A DNA stretch of 64,000 bases from G963662905 sp965230045 (lineage in GTDB: Bacteria; Bacteroidota; Bacteroidia; Bacteroidales; WRLA01), in NCBI GenBank assembly GCA_965230045.1, contig OZ245940.1, forward strand, positions 558,001-622,000, given 5' to 3'. Position 1 is the stretch's first letter, and each line of letters starts with the position of its first letter. Below the pieces are notes generated by a model. The model had not been told where the DNA came from. It made no database searches and saw only the letters and a program-made list of their open reading frames with translations. Below are positions 33,284-42,737 of this stretch, piece after piece. The position numbers and the translations under genes are program-made.

Positions 33284-33468
33284 TCCGTCCATAATGTCCG
33301 ATCTCAGCGTTATTCTCGGTATTGAAACCAGTCACTTACTTCAGTAAGCTCCTTATTTTCAATACCAAGAATGCCTCGACCTCGAACATTCTGAATCAGA
33401 AACCTGACTCTATGGACGAGCACTACATAGTTTTTGTCCATAGAGTCGAGAGACTTTATAAACGAACT
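33284..33468. repeat. intergenic inverted-repeat cluster
   Basis: The gap 33278-33590 contains two hairpins. One has 16-bp arms with one mismatch (33312-33327 with 33357-33372), and inside it CTTAC/GTAAG. The other has 12-bp perfect arms (33406-33417 with 33436-33447). Two blocks, 33386-33398 and 33453-33468, recur in inverted form at 51101-51113 and 51077-51092, so this is a dispersed repeat. No coding sequence is seen. Confidence 0.65.
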
Positions 33469-33570
33469 CTAAACAGCCGTCCAATTTTTATTTAATATTA
33501 AGCTTTCCCCAAAAAAGCCGTTCTGGGTTTAAATAATCGTTAAGCGCTTTTCAGTTTCAGAGGTAGTTTT

Positions 33571-33578
33571 TACTTTTG
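33571..33578 (+). promoter_or_regulatory. -7 promoter motif
   Basis: TACTTTTG fits TAnnTTTG, 12 bp before the ATG at 33591. No clear -33 element. An in-frame TTG start at 33576 would overlap this motif, so the ATG is preferred. Confidence 0.45.
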
Positions 33579-33590
33579 AAGTCTAATTTT

Positions 33591-34208
33591 ATGAAAATGA
33601 TTGAAATACCGGATTCATTCGGAGATATTGTTCGCAGGCACAGGAAATCACGGAAGCTGACTTTGCAACAGGTAGCAAAGGCAATTGAAATCGATATTTC
33701 ACTTTTAAGCAAGATTGAAAGGGGAATGCGCCTGCCTTCTGCCGAAACTGTGGATAAGCTGGCCGGCCTTTATGAGGTGGACAGAAATGAACTTTACGTG
33801 AGCTACAAAAGCGAGAAGATTAGCCGTGACCTGGAAAACAACCCACTTGCACAATCCATCCTGAAACTAACGGCAGATAAAATTGAATACAGAATGAATT
33901 ACGGAAAAGTGCTTCCGTTGAAAGAAGATATCATTCCGTTGATCCTCGAAGTGCTCGAAGCCTATCCGATTAAACGTGCCTGGTTGTTCGGTGCTTATGT
34001 GCGCGATGAGCAGGATTCTTCAACAAAAGTCCAGCTTGTTGTAGAGTACAGCGAGCGTGTTGATTTCCTGAAAAGCGTGGAAATCAAAAATAAACTGGAA
34101 TCCGTCCTGAAACTCGAAGTGGATATCAATGAATATGCACTGATGAAGTTTATCTCCGAAAAAGAATTTGAAGTGGACCGGATGATTATTATCGGTTCTG
34201 AAGAATAG
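33591..34208 (+). CDS. XRE helix-turn-helix fused to a degenerate nucleotidyltransferase-like domain
   Basis: A 205-residue protein. Residues ~5-65 are an XRE HTH (IVRRHRKSRKLTLQQVAKAI, DISLLSKIERGMRLPSAETV). Residues ~120-200 resemble a MNT/minimal nucleotidyltransferase fold (AYPIKRAWLFGAYVRDEQD, then KVQLVVEYSERVDF). Active enzymes have GS-x10-D-x-D; here it reads LFGAYVRDEQDSSTKVQLVV, so Ser and both catalytic Asp are replaced and the domain is probably inactive. Such architecture could be a regulator derived from an HTH/NTase antitoxin. No toxin gene is adjacent. The nearest gene on the plus strand is far downstream. Confidence 0.75.
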   Translation: MKMIEIPDSFGDIVRRHRKSRKLTLQQVAKAIEIDISLLSKIERGMRLPSAETVDKLAGLYEVDRNELYVSYKSEKISRDLENNPLAQSILKLTADKIEYRMNYGKVLPLKEDIIPLILEVLEAYPIKRAWLFGAYVRDEQDSSTKVQLVVEYSERVDFLKSVEIKNKLESVLKLEVDINEYALMKFISEKEFEVDRMIIIGSEE

Positions 34209-34223
34209 ACGGCGTCTGATTTG

Positions 34224-34727
34224 TTATCGGCTTTGTTTTATTTTTTTCCAGGGTTTAAAAACGGAGATAACAATCAGAAAAACCAAAACCCCAAATTGTA
34301 AGCTGCCCCATAATTTAAGTTGCTCCTGATATTCAATATAAACAGGATTTGACAATGCTTTTATTCCGCTTTCCTGCACCATATAAACCGATTCATTTGT
34401 CCACTTTCCCAGCCAAAAACTTCCCAGGATTATCAAAGCGAAGGTCAGTATCAGTTTTGTAGCCACCCACCAATGTTTAAAAAACCCCCAGGACGTTTTC
34501 CACGATAAAAGGATTCCTGTCAAAAAACTGATTGTTGCCGAGCCAATGATCACCCAATCATCTATTAATTTCAGAGCCAGGTTATAGGCCAGCACTTCAG
34601 AAATGTTCTGTGGGATTTTTGTGAAAAAAAGCGTAATCATGGATATAGCGGCCCCGACCCAAAGTGCAGAAAAAAGGATGTGCATGCTTAATGTGCTTCT
34701 TCTCAGTGTTTTGCCAAAGTGTGCCAT
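34224..34727 (-). CDS. DUF2269-like integral membrane protein
   Basis: A 167-residue protein with four predicted transmembrane helices (MHILFSALWVGAAISMITLFF in part, WVIIGSATISFLTGILL, WVATKLILTFALIILGSFWL, LQFGVLVFLIVISVF). Histidine in the first helix region and the WVATKL motif resemble DUF2269/CopD-like membrane proteins, which may bind haem, but that is not shown. It is transcribed toward the XRE gene; stops are 16 bp apart. A possible -7 element (TACCTTTG on the minus strand) is at 34760-34767. Confidence 0.7.
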   Translation of the reverse strand: MAHFGKTLRRSTLSMHILFSALWVGAAISMITLFFTKIPQNISEVLAYNLALKLIDDWVIIGSATISFLTGILLSWKTSWGFFKHWWVATKLILTFALIILGSFWLGKWTNESVYMVQESGIKALSNPVYIEYQEQLKLWGSLQFGVLVFLIVISVFKPWKKIKQSR

Positions 34728-35055
34728 AATGAAATGTTATTGGACGTTTATAATAAACCCAAAGGTATGTTTTTTCCACAAAAGCTGGTTTTACGTTCAA
34801 TTTTGTATAGTATTTTCCTGCTAAGGCCGAATGAAAACCAATTGAGCCTAAATGCAGGAAATTTTTCTGCATTCCGGCTTTTTTTTGTGTGTAAAAACAA
34901 CAAAACAATTCGTTTATCATGAAATATGGGGCGTTCATCATGAAAAAAGGCCTGTTCATACAATAAGTCGGAATTTACTTGCTTTTGTCAAATAATGGTT
35001 TCAAATTTAGGGACTTAATAAAAGCAGAAATATTTTTTTTAAAAAATAATTAATA
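34728..35055. other. 328-bp AT-rich intergenic region
   Basis: No coding sequence is supported. It holds the possible promoter of the DUF2269-like gene (34760-34767) and the set of 21-bp-spaced direct repeats at 34911-34960. The right end is almost pure A/T. Confidence 0.7.
34911..34960 (+). promoter_or_regulatory. three 21-bp-spaced direct repeats, candidate LytTR boxes
   Basis: CGTTTATCATGAAA (34911-34924) and CGTTCATCATGAAA (34932-34945) start exactly 21 bp apart and differ at one base. A third shorter copy, TGTTCATA, begins at 34953, again 21 bp on. The shared core GTTNAT fits the LytTR binding consensus (9-bp repeats with a 12-bp spacer); the copies match 8, 7 and 7 of 9 positions. It lies ~100-145 bp upstream of the surface-protein cluster beginning at 35056. 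Two LytTR regulators are encoded in this window. Confidence 0.5.
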
Positions 35056-35740
35056 ATGGTCTTTTTTCCTAAGAGATTGAAATACAGCTGCTGTTATTTT
35101 ATACGGCATGCAAAACGGGATACTTTCTCAGTAATTGTTTTTTTATTGTTATTTTTTCTTTCTCCAGGAGCCATGGCGCAATATTTTACACCAGGCTGGC
35201 AAGGTGGCGCCTATAATCCCATGACGATCATTATTTCTGGTGCTTCACTGGACAGCCTTGATCTGGAAGCCGGAGATGAGGTTGGTTTATTTGACAACTG
35301 GCAATGCGTGGGAGCGGCTGTGCTGCAACAAAACATCGACCCTGAAAATGATGATACCTATCTCTACATCACCTGTTCGGAAGATGACCCCGACAGCCCG
35401 CAACAGGATGGGTTTGCTGTAAGAAATACAGAAAAATATCGAGTGTGTGAGCAATGCAAAGAATTCGAATTTTTAGGTGAGAACGCGGGTTGTCCCTTTT
35501 TGCCTGCTTTTGCTGTTTCTGATTTTTACATCATCGAAACCAGTGTAGTGGAATTGAGCGCATTGAGCAGCATCTCCCAATCACCGGCATGAACCGCATC
35601 TGGAGTCTCTTTTCTTGGAATGTAAGCCCAAAGAAACAGACATCCAGGATGTGCTTCAGGCATTGATAGACGATCTGCAAAGGACATTGATTAGAAATAA
35701 CATGGAGTTTAATGAAGTAGAAGTTTACTTAATTCATATC
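35056..35740 (+). pseudogene. frameshifted secreted surface-protein gene
   Basis: The first open frame (35056-35592, 178 residues) has a hydrophobic leader (VIVFLLLFFLSPGAMAQ) and the module YFTPGWQGGAYNPMTIII ... EAGDEVGLFD ... CVGAAVL, which closely matches an internal module of the 2302-residue neighbour (IWSGGAFNPMTITV ... QAGDEVGIFD ... CVGAAVL). After ETSVVELSAL the frame ends, but homology continues in the next frame as ITGMNRIWSLFSWNV (from ~35580), then in the third frame as KETDIQDVLQALIDD (from ~35635). This matches the WNMLSFNVQP-x-TDLMEILQPLIDD module of the protein at 42738. Two frame changes plus loss of the rest indicate a decayed gene. Confidence 0.75.
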
Positions 35741-35774
35741 AAAATAAAATCACAACCGATTAAAAAAAGTAGTT

Positions 35775-38700
35775 ATGAAAGAAAAATTTATCTCAGGCAA
35801 GACACATGGGCACTGGTTTGGCTCTGGACTTATTTTACTTGCCATCATGTTAAACTTAAGCCTGACAGCACAAGTCAGCCCTTCCCTTAGGAAGTACATT
35901 CAAGATAGTGTTGTACAGGCGGATGGAAAAATCATTTATGGAATTCTGGTGCCGGGAAGTCCGCCTCCAAAAGTTTTAATGCCCCCGGCCAGTCCGACCG
36001 AAAGCGCAGTAATGCTGGATAATGTTCCTGCATTCGATTGGTGCTTTGGCTGTTCGGCTACATCTGCCGCTATGGCAGCAGGTTATTACGATAATCACAG
36101 TTTTGTAAATATGTATGCCGGCCCTACAAATGGAGGCGTGTGCCCTCAGGATAATTCTTCCTGGCCGCATGTGTGGATTAACGGGGAATACCGGGCACAA
36201 TGCCCATTAAGCGCAACGCGAGATGGTGTTGATGGAAGAACCACACGCGGCCATGTAGATGACTATTGGATTGCTTACGGAAACGCCGGTCCTGACCCAT
36301 GGATTACAAACGGCTGGACAGAACATAGCTGGGGCGAATGTACCGCCGATTATATGGGTACAAGCCAGTCAACCTTTGAATCCAGTGATGGGTCAACATG
36401 GTTTTATTCCTATAATAATGGCACACCCTTATATGATTATACCGGATGCGAGCCTGGCAGAATAGATGGATGCCATGGAATACGTGAGTTTTTTGAATCA
36501 CGGGGATATGACGTGGAGCAGAATTACACGCAATATATATACGGTTATGATGGCAACACGCAAGGTTTTACCCTTGCGCAATTCCGCGATATGATCGATG
36601 CGGGCAAACCCGTTCTTATTCATGTTGAAGGACATACCATGCTTGGTGTTGGTTATGAACCCGGGAATTCCGAAATTATTTATATACATGATACCTGGGA
36701 CTATAATAACCACCAAATGACATGGGGAGGGGTTTATTCCGGCATGCAGCATTATAGCGTAACTGTTGCGGAACTGGAACCGCTGTCTTCGGTTTCTATC
36801 TACACTAATGTTCCTGGCCAAACTTTCTGCGATGACGGAAGCATTACCGAAGTCACAACACCTATTATAGTAACCGGCCTTGATGAAACACACGAAATTG
36901 ATCTTTTACTGGATTATGATACCAGTAAATTGACTTATAGCAGTATTGGCATGCAAAATGCTGTTTTTGATGGAAATCCGATTAGTGTCAGCGACGATTC
37001 CGGTTCGCTTACTATCAGTTGGAACAGTATTGCAGGCTCTGCAGTTATTACAAATGACACACTCCTTACACTGGTCTTTACAAAAAAAGCGGAAGGCGAA
37101 CTCGAATTTTCATGGGATGCAAGCAGCGCTTATCGCGATGATGATGGCGATGACTTAACAGCCAGTTTCTCTGCAGAATCGTCTTATCTGATTGAAAATC
37201 CTGAAATTACTGCGGTTACGCCAACACAAATAAGTTGTCCGGGAAGTGATAATGGCGAAATTGAAATCACCGCCACAGCATACACACTCTTAAATTATTC
37301 AATAGATAATGGTGCTAACTGGGTCTATAACCAAAGCACTTTTACGAGCCTTACTGCAGCAAATTACAATGTAGTTGTGTCAGATACTTTTGGTTGTCAG
37401 GATGTTTGGGCAAATAATCCCATCACCATCACCGAACCCACTTCAATTACAAAAGACACCATAATTGCCCAAAATGTGAGCTGTAATGGCGTGGGTGATG
37501 CAAGTATTACCATTGAATGCTCAGGCGGTACAGGAAGCCTGGTTTATTCCATCGACAATGGGGCAACTTGGGATGCCGGTACAGGCATTTTTGATAACCT
37601 GACGCCCGGCGATTATAACCTCAAAGCCAAAGATGAAAATGATTGTATGTGGACTTATGACAATAACCCGCTTACGATCACCCAACCGGATGAACTGCTC
37701 ATTACCAATGTAATACCTGTAGATGTTCAAGGCTGCTATGGCGATGAAACCGGTTCTGTTAGCATTAGTGCCGGAGGTGGAACTGCGCCCTATCAGTACT
37801 CTATTGATAATGGCACCAACTGGCAAAGCAATGCGGATTTTGTAGATCTTGCGGCAGGTGATTATAACCTTGTGGTTAAGGACGCCAACAATTGTCAGGA
37901 GATCTATGCAGCAAACCCAATTGTGATTTCTCAACCGGATGAATTGATAATTAATGATTTGACTTTCACAAAAGAATCTGCAACCGGCGCTGGTGATGCC
38001 ACAATCATTATTGATGCAGCAGGTGGAACAGGCACACTGAGTTATTCCGTTGACAATGGCGTAACATGGGAGCAGAATGGTGGTTCTTTCACAACGCTGA
38101 ATGGCGGAACATATAATGTACAAGTAAAAGATGTCAATGGATGTACAAAAATTTATGCCAGTAACCCTGTTATAATCAATGACCCTCATTTTACCAAAAT
38201 CTGGTCGGGTGGCGCTTTTAACCCTATGACTATAACGGTTTCTTCGGCAGCTATTGATGGTTTATTGATGCAGGCCGGCGATGAAGTGGGTATTTTTGAC
38301 GGAGATAATTGTGTGGGCGCGGCGGTTCTTATCGAAGCCGTTGACTCGCTTGATAATAACACATACCTTTATGTAACTTGTTCTGCCGATGACCCCAATG
38401 ATCCCGGAATCGATGGCTTTGTTGCAGGTAATGATGTGGAATACCGCCTCTGGGACGATGTGCTGCAGGAAGAATTTACTGTCGTGGATGCCGAGTATCC
38501 ATATGCACCCACATTCGCCTTCGAAGTATTTACACAAAATGAAACATCCGTCGTTTACCTCAACGGTATTCCCCGTATCCTCACCTGGATCGAAAACACC
38601 GCCGAATGTATGAACGACACACTCTATGTTCCCGTAATTGCACGCGGAATGCACGAGATGGACTCTGCATGGATTTATGTTGATTATGACACGAGCTTGT

Positions 38701-41700
38701 TCGAATTTTCAGCTGTTGAGAATTTCCATCCCGACCTATATAATGTTTATTACGGACTTGATGACGAAACCATTGAAATTGGTATGGGCGCAGATAATCT
38801 GGAGTTTACTGAAGAAAAAATGTTCGATATTGTTCTCGTAAATAAACCGAACCAAACCGGTATTGACACTCTCAAAATATCCGGTACATATTCCCATCAA
38901 ACCGGTGGTTCCTATACGATTGAATCTGAATTTATTGACGGAACAGCACAGGTACGCGTACTGCCTTCCATCAGCGATGTGGGCCTTACCAACATCACCG
39001 GATGCTTTGGCAATACCAATGGCGAAATCGACATCACCGCCACAGCCGAAACCGATGATATTTATTATTCCATTGATAATGGCACAAACTGGGACATGAA
39101 CCAGAATGCCTTTGATAACCTCGCTGCCGGATCGTATGAAATCATGGTGCAGGATACTTTTGCCTGCCAGCAGGTTTGGGAAAATAATCCTGTGGAATTG
39201 ACAGAACCCGACGAACTGCTCATTAATGATGTAGTGAGTGTGGATGTAAGCGGTTGTTTTGGAAACACCAATGCAAGTATTACCATCACCGCAGCAGGCG
39301 GAACCGGCGATTTGATGTTCAGCATCGACAACGGAACAAACTGGCAGGCCGGATTTGCTTTTGAAAACCTGGCCGCAGGCAATTATAATGTGATTGTGAA
39401 AGATGTCAATAATTGCCAAACCTTATGGGCCAATAACCCAGTTGTAATTGACCAACCCGAAGAAGTTATCATTTCCAGTGCTGTTCATACAGATATCACA
39501 GGCTGTTATGGCGACTCCACTGCTACAATAACTGTGGTTGCCACTGGTGGAACCGGAAACCTGATGTACAGCATAGACAGCATGCAAAACTGGTATGCTA
39601 ACAATGGCCAGTTTGATGAGCTTGTTGGCGGAAACTATTATGTGTTTGTAAAAGATGCTAACGATTGTGCTGCCGAATATGCTGCCAACCCAATTGTTAT
39701 CGATCAACCCGATGAGGTTTTGATTACTGATATGGACGTGCAGGATGTTACCGGTTGCTATGGAAATACAAACGGAAGCATCACTATTACTGCCGAAGGA
39801 GGCACAGGCCAGCTGGAATATACTATTGACAATGGTGCAAACTGGCAAACCGATGCTGCTTTTGCCGGTCTGGCAGCAGGAAACTATAATGCATGGGTGC
39901 GCGATGCGAATGCATGTATGCTCGAATACGCCAATAATCCGATTGTGATTACCCAACCCGAAGGGATTGTTATTAATGAGGTTTTCCAGGAAAATGTGAG
40001 CTGTAACGGAGCCGGCGATGCATGGATTAATATCGATGCTACAGGCGGTTCAGGCGACCTGATGTTTACCATTGATAATGGCGGAAACTGGCAGGAGGAC
40101 AGCCTGTTTATTGACCTGACTCCCGGCCTGTATTTTATCAAAGTTAAAGATGCTAACAATTGTGAAATGGCATACGCCAATAATCCCGTAATAATTACAC
40201 AACCTTCTCCTCTTTTCATTTCTGATGTTGAGGTAACGGATGTAAATTGCCATGGCTATTTCGAAGGGCAGATTGAGATTACAGCAACTGGTGGCACACC
40301 CGATTATCAGTATTCAATTGATGATGGTGCCAACTGGATGCAGAACAGTGTATTCGCTGATCTGGCAGCAGGATCATATAATGTCTGGATTAAAGATGAA
40401 CATGATTGTACTGCCGAATATCTGGGTAATCCGGTGCTTATTGCAGAGCCTGACACCTTGATTATCACCAATCTTGACCTTACAAATATCAGCGGATGTT
40501 ATGGCAACGCCAATGGTGCTGTTACCATTACAGCAACAGGCGGAACCCTCTCCTATGAATACTCTTTGGACTATACAAACTGGCAGGCTGATGCAACATT
40601 CAGCAACCTTGCAGCCGGTATGCACACTGTTTGGGTACGCGATGTAAACTTTTGCCAGGACAGCACTTCGTTTACACTCACCGAACCCGAAGAAGTTGTG
40701 GTTACAGATCTTACACCAACATTGCCAAGCTGTTATGGTAGCAATAATGGCGAACTCCTGATTTCTGCCGATGGTGGTACGGGTGTTTATGAGTATTCTG
40801 TGGACAATGGCGCTACATGGTCTGTTGACCCTCATTTTGTTGATCTGGGACCGGATGCTTATTACATTCTTGTAAAAGACGAAAACGACTGTCAGGCAGC
40901 TTATGGGGCTAATCCTTACTATCTGCCGCAACCCGATTCGATCAATATTACAACAGTTTATCCAAGTAACCCGAATTGCTACGGCGCTGCCGACGGATTT
41001 ATCGCTTTGGGCGCAAGCGGTGGCACAGGCGCTTTGTATTATTCAATCGATAGCATGAACACCTGGACACAGGCTGTTAATTTCGATAACCTTCCTGCCG
41101 GCGATTACTACGTCTTTGTGAAGGATGAAAACGATTGTGTTACAGAATTCTATGGAAACCCGGTCATCCTCAGCGATCCGGACGAAGTGCTTGTTTCATC
41201 TGTTGAAAAACAGGATATTGCATGCTATGGCGCCGAAAACGGAAGTATCAGCATTACAGCTCAGGGTGGTACAGGTTCATTGTATTACTCCATTGATGGC
41301 GGTGCAGAATGGTCTGATAACGGACTCTTTACCAGCCTCTCAGCCGGTTCTTATGAGCTTTGGGTGAAAGATGATAACGATTGTTCCAATGCTTATGCAA
41401 ACAATCCGGTAACCATCGAAGAAGCGGATGAAATCCTGATCACCATTATGGAAGTAACAGATGTTAGTTGCTACGGAAGCAATGATGGTTTGATAAAGCT
41501 TTCTGCTGTTGGAGGTACCGATACGCTTTGGTATTCCATTGATAATGGTGCAAGCTGGAGCCTGAACGATGAATTTACCGGTCTGGGCGGTGGAAGCTAT
41601 ACCGTAAAAGTGAAAGATGTTGCCGGCTGTGTTGTTGATTATCAAAACAACCCGGTAATTATTGCAGAACCTGATGCTATTGATATTGTTTCGGTTACAG

Positions 41701-42683
41701 GCGTTGATCCGCTTTGTAACAATGAAGAAAACGGAAGCATTGCAATTGATGCTGCCGGTGGTCAGGGCGCATTGCTTTTCTCCATTGATGACGGTGCCAA
41801 CTGGCAGGACAATAATGGAATCTTCCAGAATCTTGCTGCCGGAACATATTATATCGCCGTAAAAGACGAAAATGATTGCCGCATGGATCTAGACGACCCG
41901 GTAGTACTGAATAATCCGGATGCGCTCAATTTTGCGGCTGTTTCTTTCGAAGCGCCTTCCTGTTACGAAAATGAAGACGGCTTCATAAGTATTGAAGCAA
42001 ATGGCGGAACAGGCGATATAATGTATTCTGTTGACAATGGCAGCAATTGGTCAGAAAGTCCAAACTTCACCGGCCTTGGCAATGGTGAGTATATCCTGAT
42101 GATCAAAGATGCCAACGATTGTGAACTGGCTTATGCTTCTAATCCAATTATACTGAATACTGAAGCGATCAATATCGCCGATGTTATTTCTCAGGACGCC
42201 AGCTGTGCAACCTGCCCCGATGGTCAGATTATCATCACGGCCAATAGCGGAACAGGTGCTCTTGAATACTCTGTTGACGGTGGCCAAAACTGGCAATCTG
42301 CCCCGGCTTTCACCGATTTGATGCCTGGCGAATATAATGTTGCCGTTCGCGATGAAAACAATTGTGTTATGGAGTATGATCAAAACCCAGTGCTAGTCGA
42401 ATTTACTATCGGTGTGGATGAACTTGCCGCAGAGGCATTTAGCGCAGAGTTGTATCCGAACCCTTCCAACAAGCACTTCTGGCTGAAAATGAATGGCGTT
42501 CAGGAAAAATATACTGTAAGCCTTAACGATATCAGTGGGCAGCTTATCTTTAATGAAGAATATCAGGCCGAAAAAGCCGCTGTCATTAAGGAATTTAATC
42601 TGAAGCAATTACCTGCCGGTACGTACTTTATGCACATACAGTCGGGTACACATACTGAAGTTCTCAAACTTATATTTAAATAG
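35775..42683 (+). CDS. giant secreted C39-like peptidase with 18 SprB repeats and T9SS domain
   Basis: A 2302-residue exported protein. A long signal peptide ends near LTAQ33. Residues ~80-335 form a C39-like papain-fold peptidase: Cys93 in FDWCFGCSATSAAMAAGYYD, His287 in EGHTMLGVGYE, Asp306 in IYIHDTWDY. A cohesin-like beta-sandwich (~340-470) follows. Four SprB repeats (~475-805) come next, then an IWSGGAFNPM module plus a second cohesin-like domain (~805-1065), then 14 more SprB repeats (~1065-2210). Each is ~82 residues with the pattern GCYG-x2-G-x-I-x-I-x-A-x-GGTG, YSIDNG-x-NW, LAAG-Y-V-VKDANNC, NP-I-QPDE. A T9SS sorting domain ends the protein (ELYPNPSNKHFWLKM ... LPAGTYFMHIQSG). SprB repeats are known from the gliding adhesin; here they probably hold the peptidase away from the cell. 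The target is unknown. Confidence 0.9.
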   Translation: MKEKFISGKTHGHWFGSGLILLAIMLNLSLTAQVSPSLRKYIQDSVVQADGKIIYGILVPGSPPPKVLMPPASPTESAVMLDNVPAFDWCFGCSATSAAMAAGYYDNHSFVNMYAGPTNGGVCPQDNSSWPHVWINGEYRAQCPLSATRDGVDGRTTRGHVDDYWIAYGNAGPDPWITNGWTEHSWGECTADYMGTSQSTFESSDGSTWFYSYNNGTPLYDYTGCEPGRIDGCHGIREFFESRGYDVEQNYTQYIYGYDGNTQGFTLAQFRDMIDAGKPVLIHVEGHTMLGVGYEPGNSEIIYIHDTWDYNNHQMTWGGVYSGMQHYSVTVAELEPLSSVSIYTNVPGQTFCDDGSITEVTTPIIVTGLDETHEIDLLLDYDTSKLTYSSIGMQNAVFDGNPISVSDDSGSLTISWNSIAGSAVITNDTLLTLVFTKKAEGELEFSWDASSAYRDDDGDDLTASFSAESSYLIENPEITAVTPTQISCPGSDNGEIEITATAYTLLNYSIDNGANWVYNQSTFTSLTAANYNVVVSDTFGCQDVWANNPITITEPTSITKDTIIAQNVSCNGVGDASITIECSGGTGSLVYSIDNGATWDAGTGIFDNLTPGDYNLKAKDENDCMWTYDNNPLTITQPDELLITNVIPVDVQGCYGDETGSVSISAGGGTAPYQYSIDNGTNWQSNADFVDLAAGDYNLVVKDANNCQEIYAANPIVISQPDELIINDLTFTKESATGAGDATIIIDAAGGTGTLSYSVDNGVTWEQNGGSFTTLNGGTYNVQVKDVNGCTKIYASNPVIINDPHFTKIWSGGAFNPMTITVSSAAIDGLLMQAGDEVGIFDGDNCVGAAVLIEAVDSLDNNTYLYVTCSADDPNDPGIDGFVAGNDVEYRLWDDVLQEEFTVVDAEYPYAPTFAFEVFTQNETSVVYLNGIPRILTWIENTAECMNDTLYVPVIARGMHEMDSAWIYVDYDTSLFEFSAVENFHPDLYNVYYGLDDETIEIGMGADNLEFTEEKMFDIVLVNKPNQTGIDTLKISGTYSHQTGGSYTIESEFIDGTAQVRVLPSISDVGLTNITGCFGNTNGEIDITATAETDDIYYSIDNGTNWDMNQNAFDNLAAGSYEIMVQDTFACQQVWENNPVELTEPDELLINDVVSVDVSGCFGNTNASITITAAGGTGDLMFSIDNGTNWQAGFAFENLAAGNYNVIVKDVNNCQTLWANNPVVIDQPEEVIISSAVHTDITGCYGDSTATITVVATGGTGNLMYSIDSMQNWYANNGQFDELVGGNYYVFVKDANDCAAEYAANPIVIDQPDEVLITDMDVQDVTGCYGNTNGSITITAEGGTGQLEYTIDNGANWQTDAAFAGLAAGNYNAWVRDANACMLEYANNPIVITQPEGIVINEVFQENVSCNGAGDAWINIDATGGSGDLMFTIDNGGNWQEDSLFIDLTPGLYFIKVKDANNCEMAYANNPVIITQPSPLFISDVEVTDVNCHGYFEGQIEITATGGTPDYQYSIDDGANWMQNSVFADLAAGSYNVWIKDEHDCTAEYLGNPVLIAEPDTLIITNLDLTNISGCYGNANGAVTITATGGTLSYEYSLDYTNWQADATFSNLAAGMHTVWVRDVNFCQDSTSFTLTEPEEVVVTDLTPTLPSCYGSNNGELLISADGGTGVYEYSVDNGATWSVDPHFVDLGPDAYYILVKDENDCQAAYGANPYYLPQPDSINITTVYPSNPNCYGAADGFIALGASGGTGALYYSIDSMNTWTQAVNFDNLPAGDYYVFVKDENDCVTEFYGNPVILSDPDEVLVSSVEKQDIACYGAENGSISITAQGGTGSLYYSIDGGAEWSDNGLFTSLSAGSYELWVKDDNDCSNAYANNPVTIEEADEILITIMEVTDVSCYGSNDGLIKLSAVGGTDTLWYSIDNGASWSLNDEFTGLGGGSYTVKVKDVAGCVVDYQNNPVIIAEPDAIDIVSVTGVDPLCNNEENGSIAIDAAGGQGALLFSIDDGANWQDNNGIFQNLAAGTYYIAVKDENDCRMDLDDPVVLNNPDALNFAAVSFEAPSCYENEDGFISIEANGGTGDIMYSVDNGSNWSESPNFTGLGNGEYILMIKDANDCELAYASNPIILNTEAINIADVISQDASCATCPDGQIIITANSGTGALEYSVDGGQNWQSAPAFTDLMPGEYNVAVRDENNCVMEYDQNPVLVEFTIGVDELAAEAFSAELYPNPSNKHFWLKMNGVQEKYTVSLNDISGQLIFNEEYQAEKAAVIKEFNLKQLPAGTYFMHIQSGTHTEVLKLIFK

Positions 42684-42690
42684 TAATACA

Positions 42691-42725
42691 AAAAGCAGTC
42701 TCCTTTATGGGAGGCTGCTTTCTTA
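42691..42725 (+). terminator. rho-independent terminator
   Basis: AAAAGCAGTCTCC and GGGAGGCTGCTTTCTT form a stem with one G-T pair and a short loop, directly after the stop of the 2302-residue gene and before the ATG at 42738. The flanking A and T tracts suggest a terminator that may be only partial, given the close next gene. Confidence 0.65.
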
Positions 42726-42737
42726 AATTTATAAGAC

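Noticed and set aside
37200..42400. Tandem DNA repeats or a CRISPR-like array
   Set aside because: The periodicity of about 246 bp comes from protein SprB repeats in one open frame, and the DNA copies are diverged.
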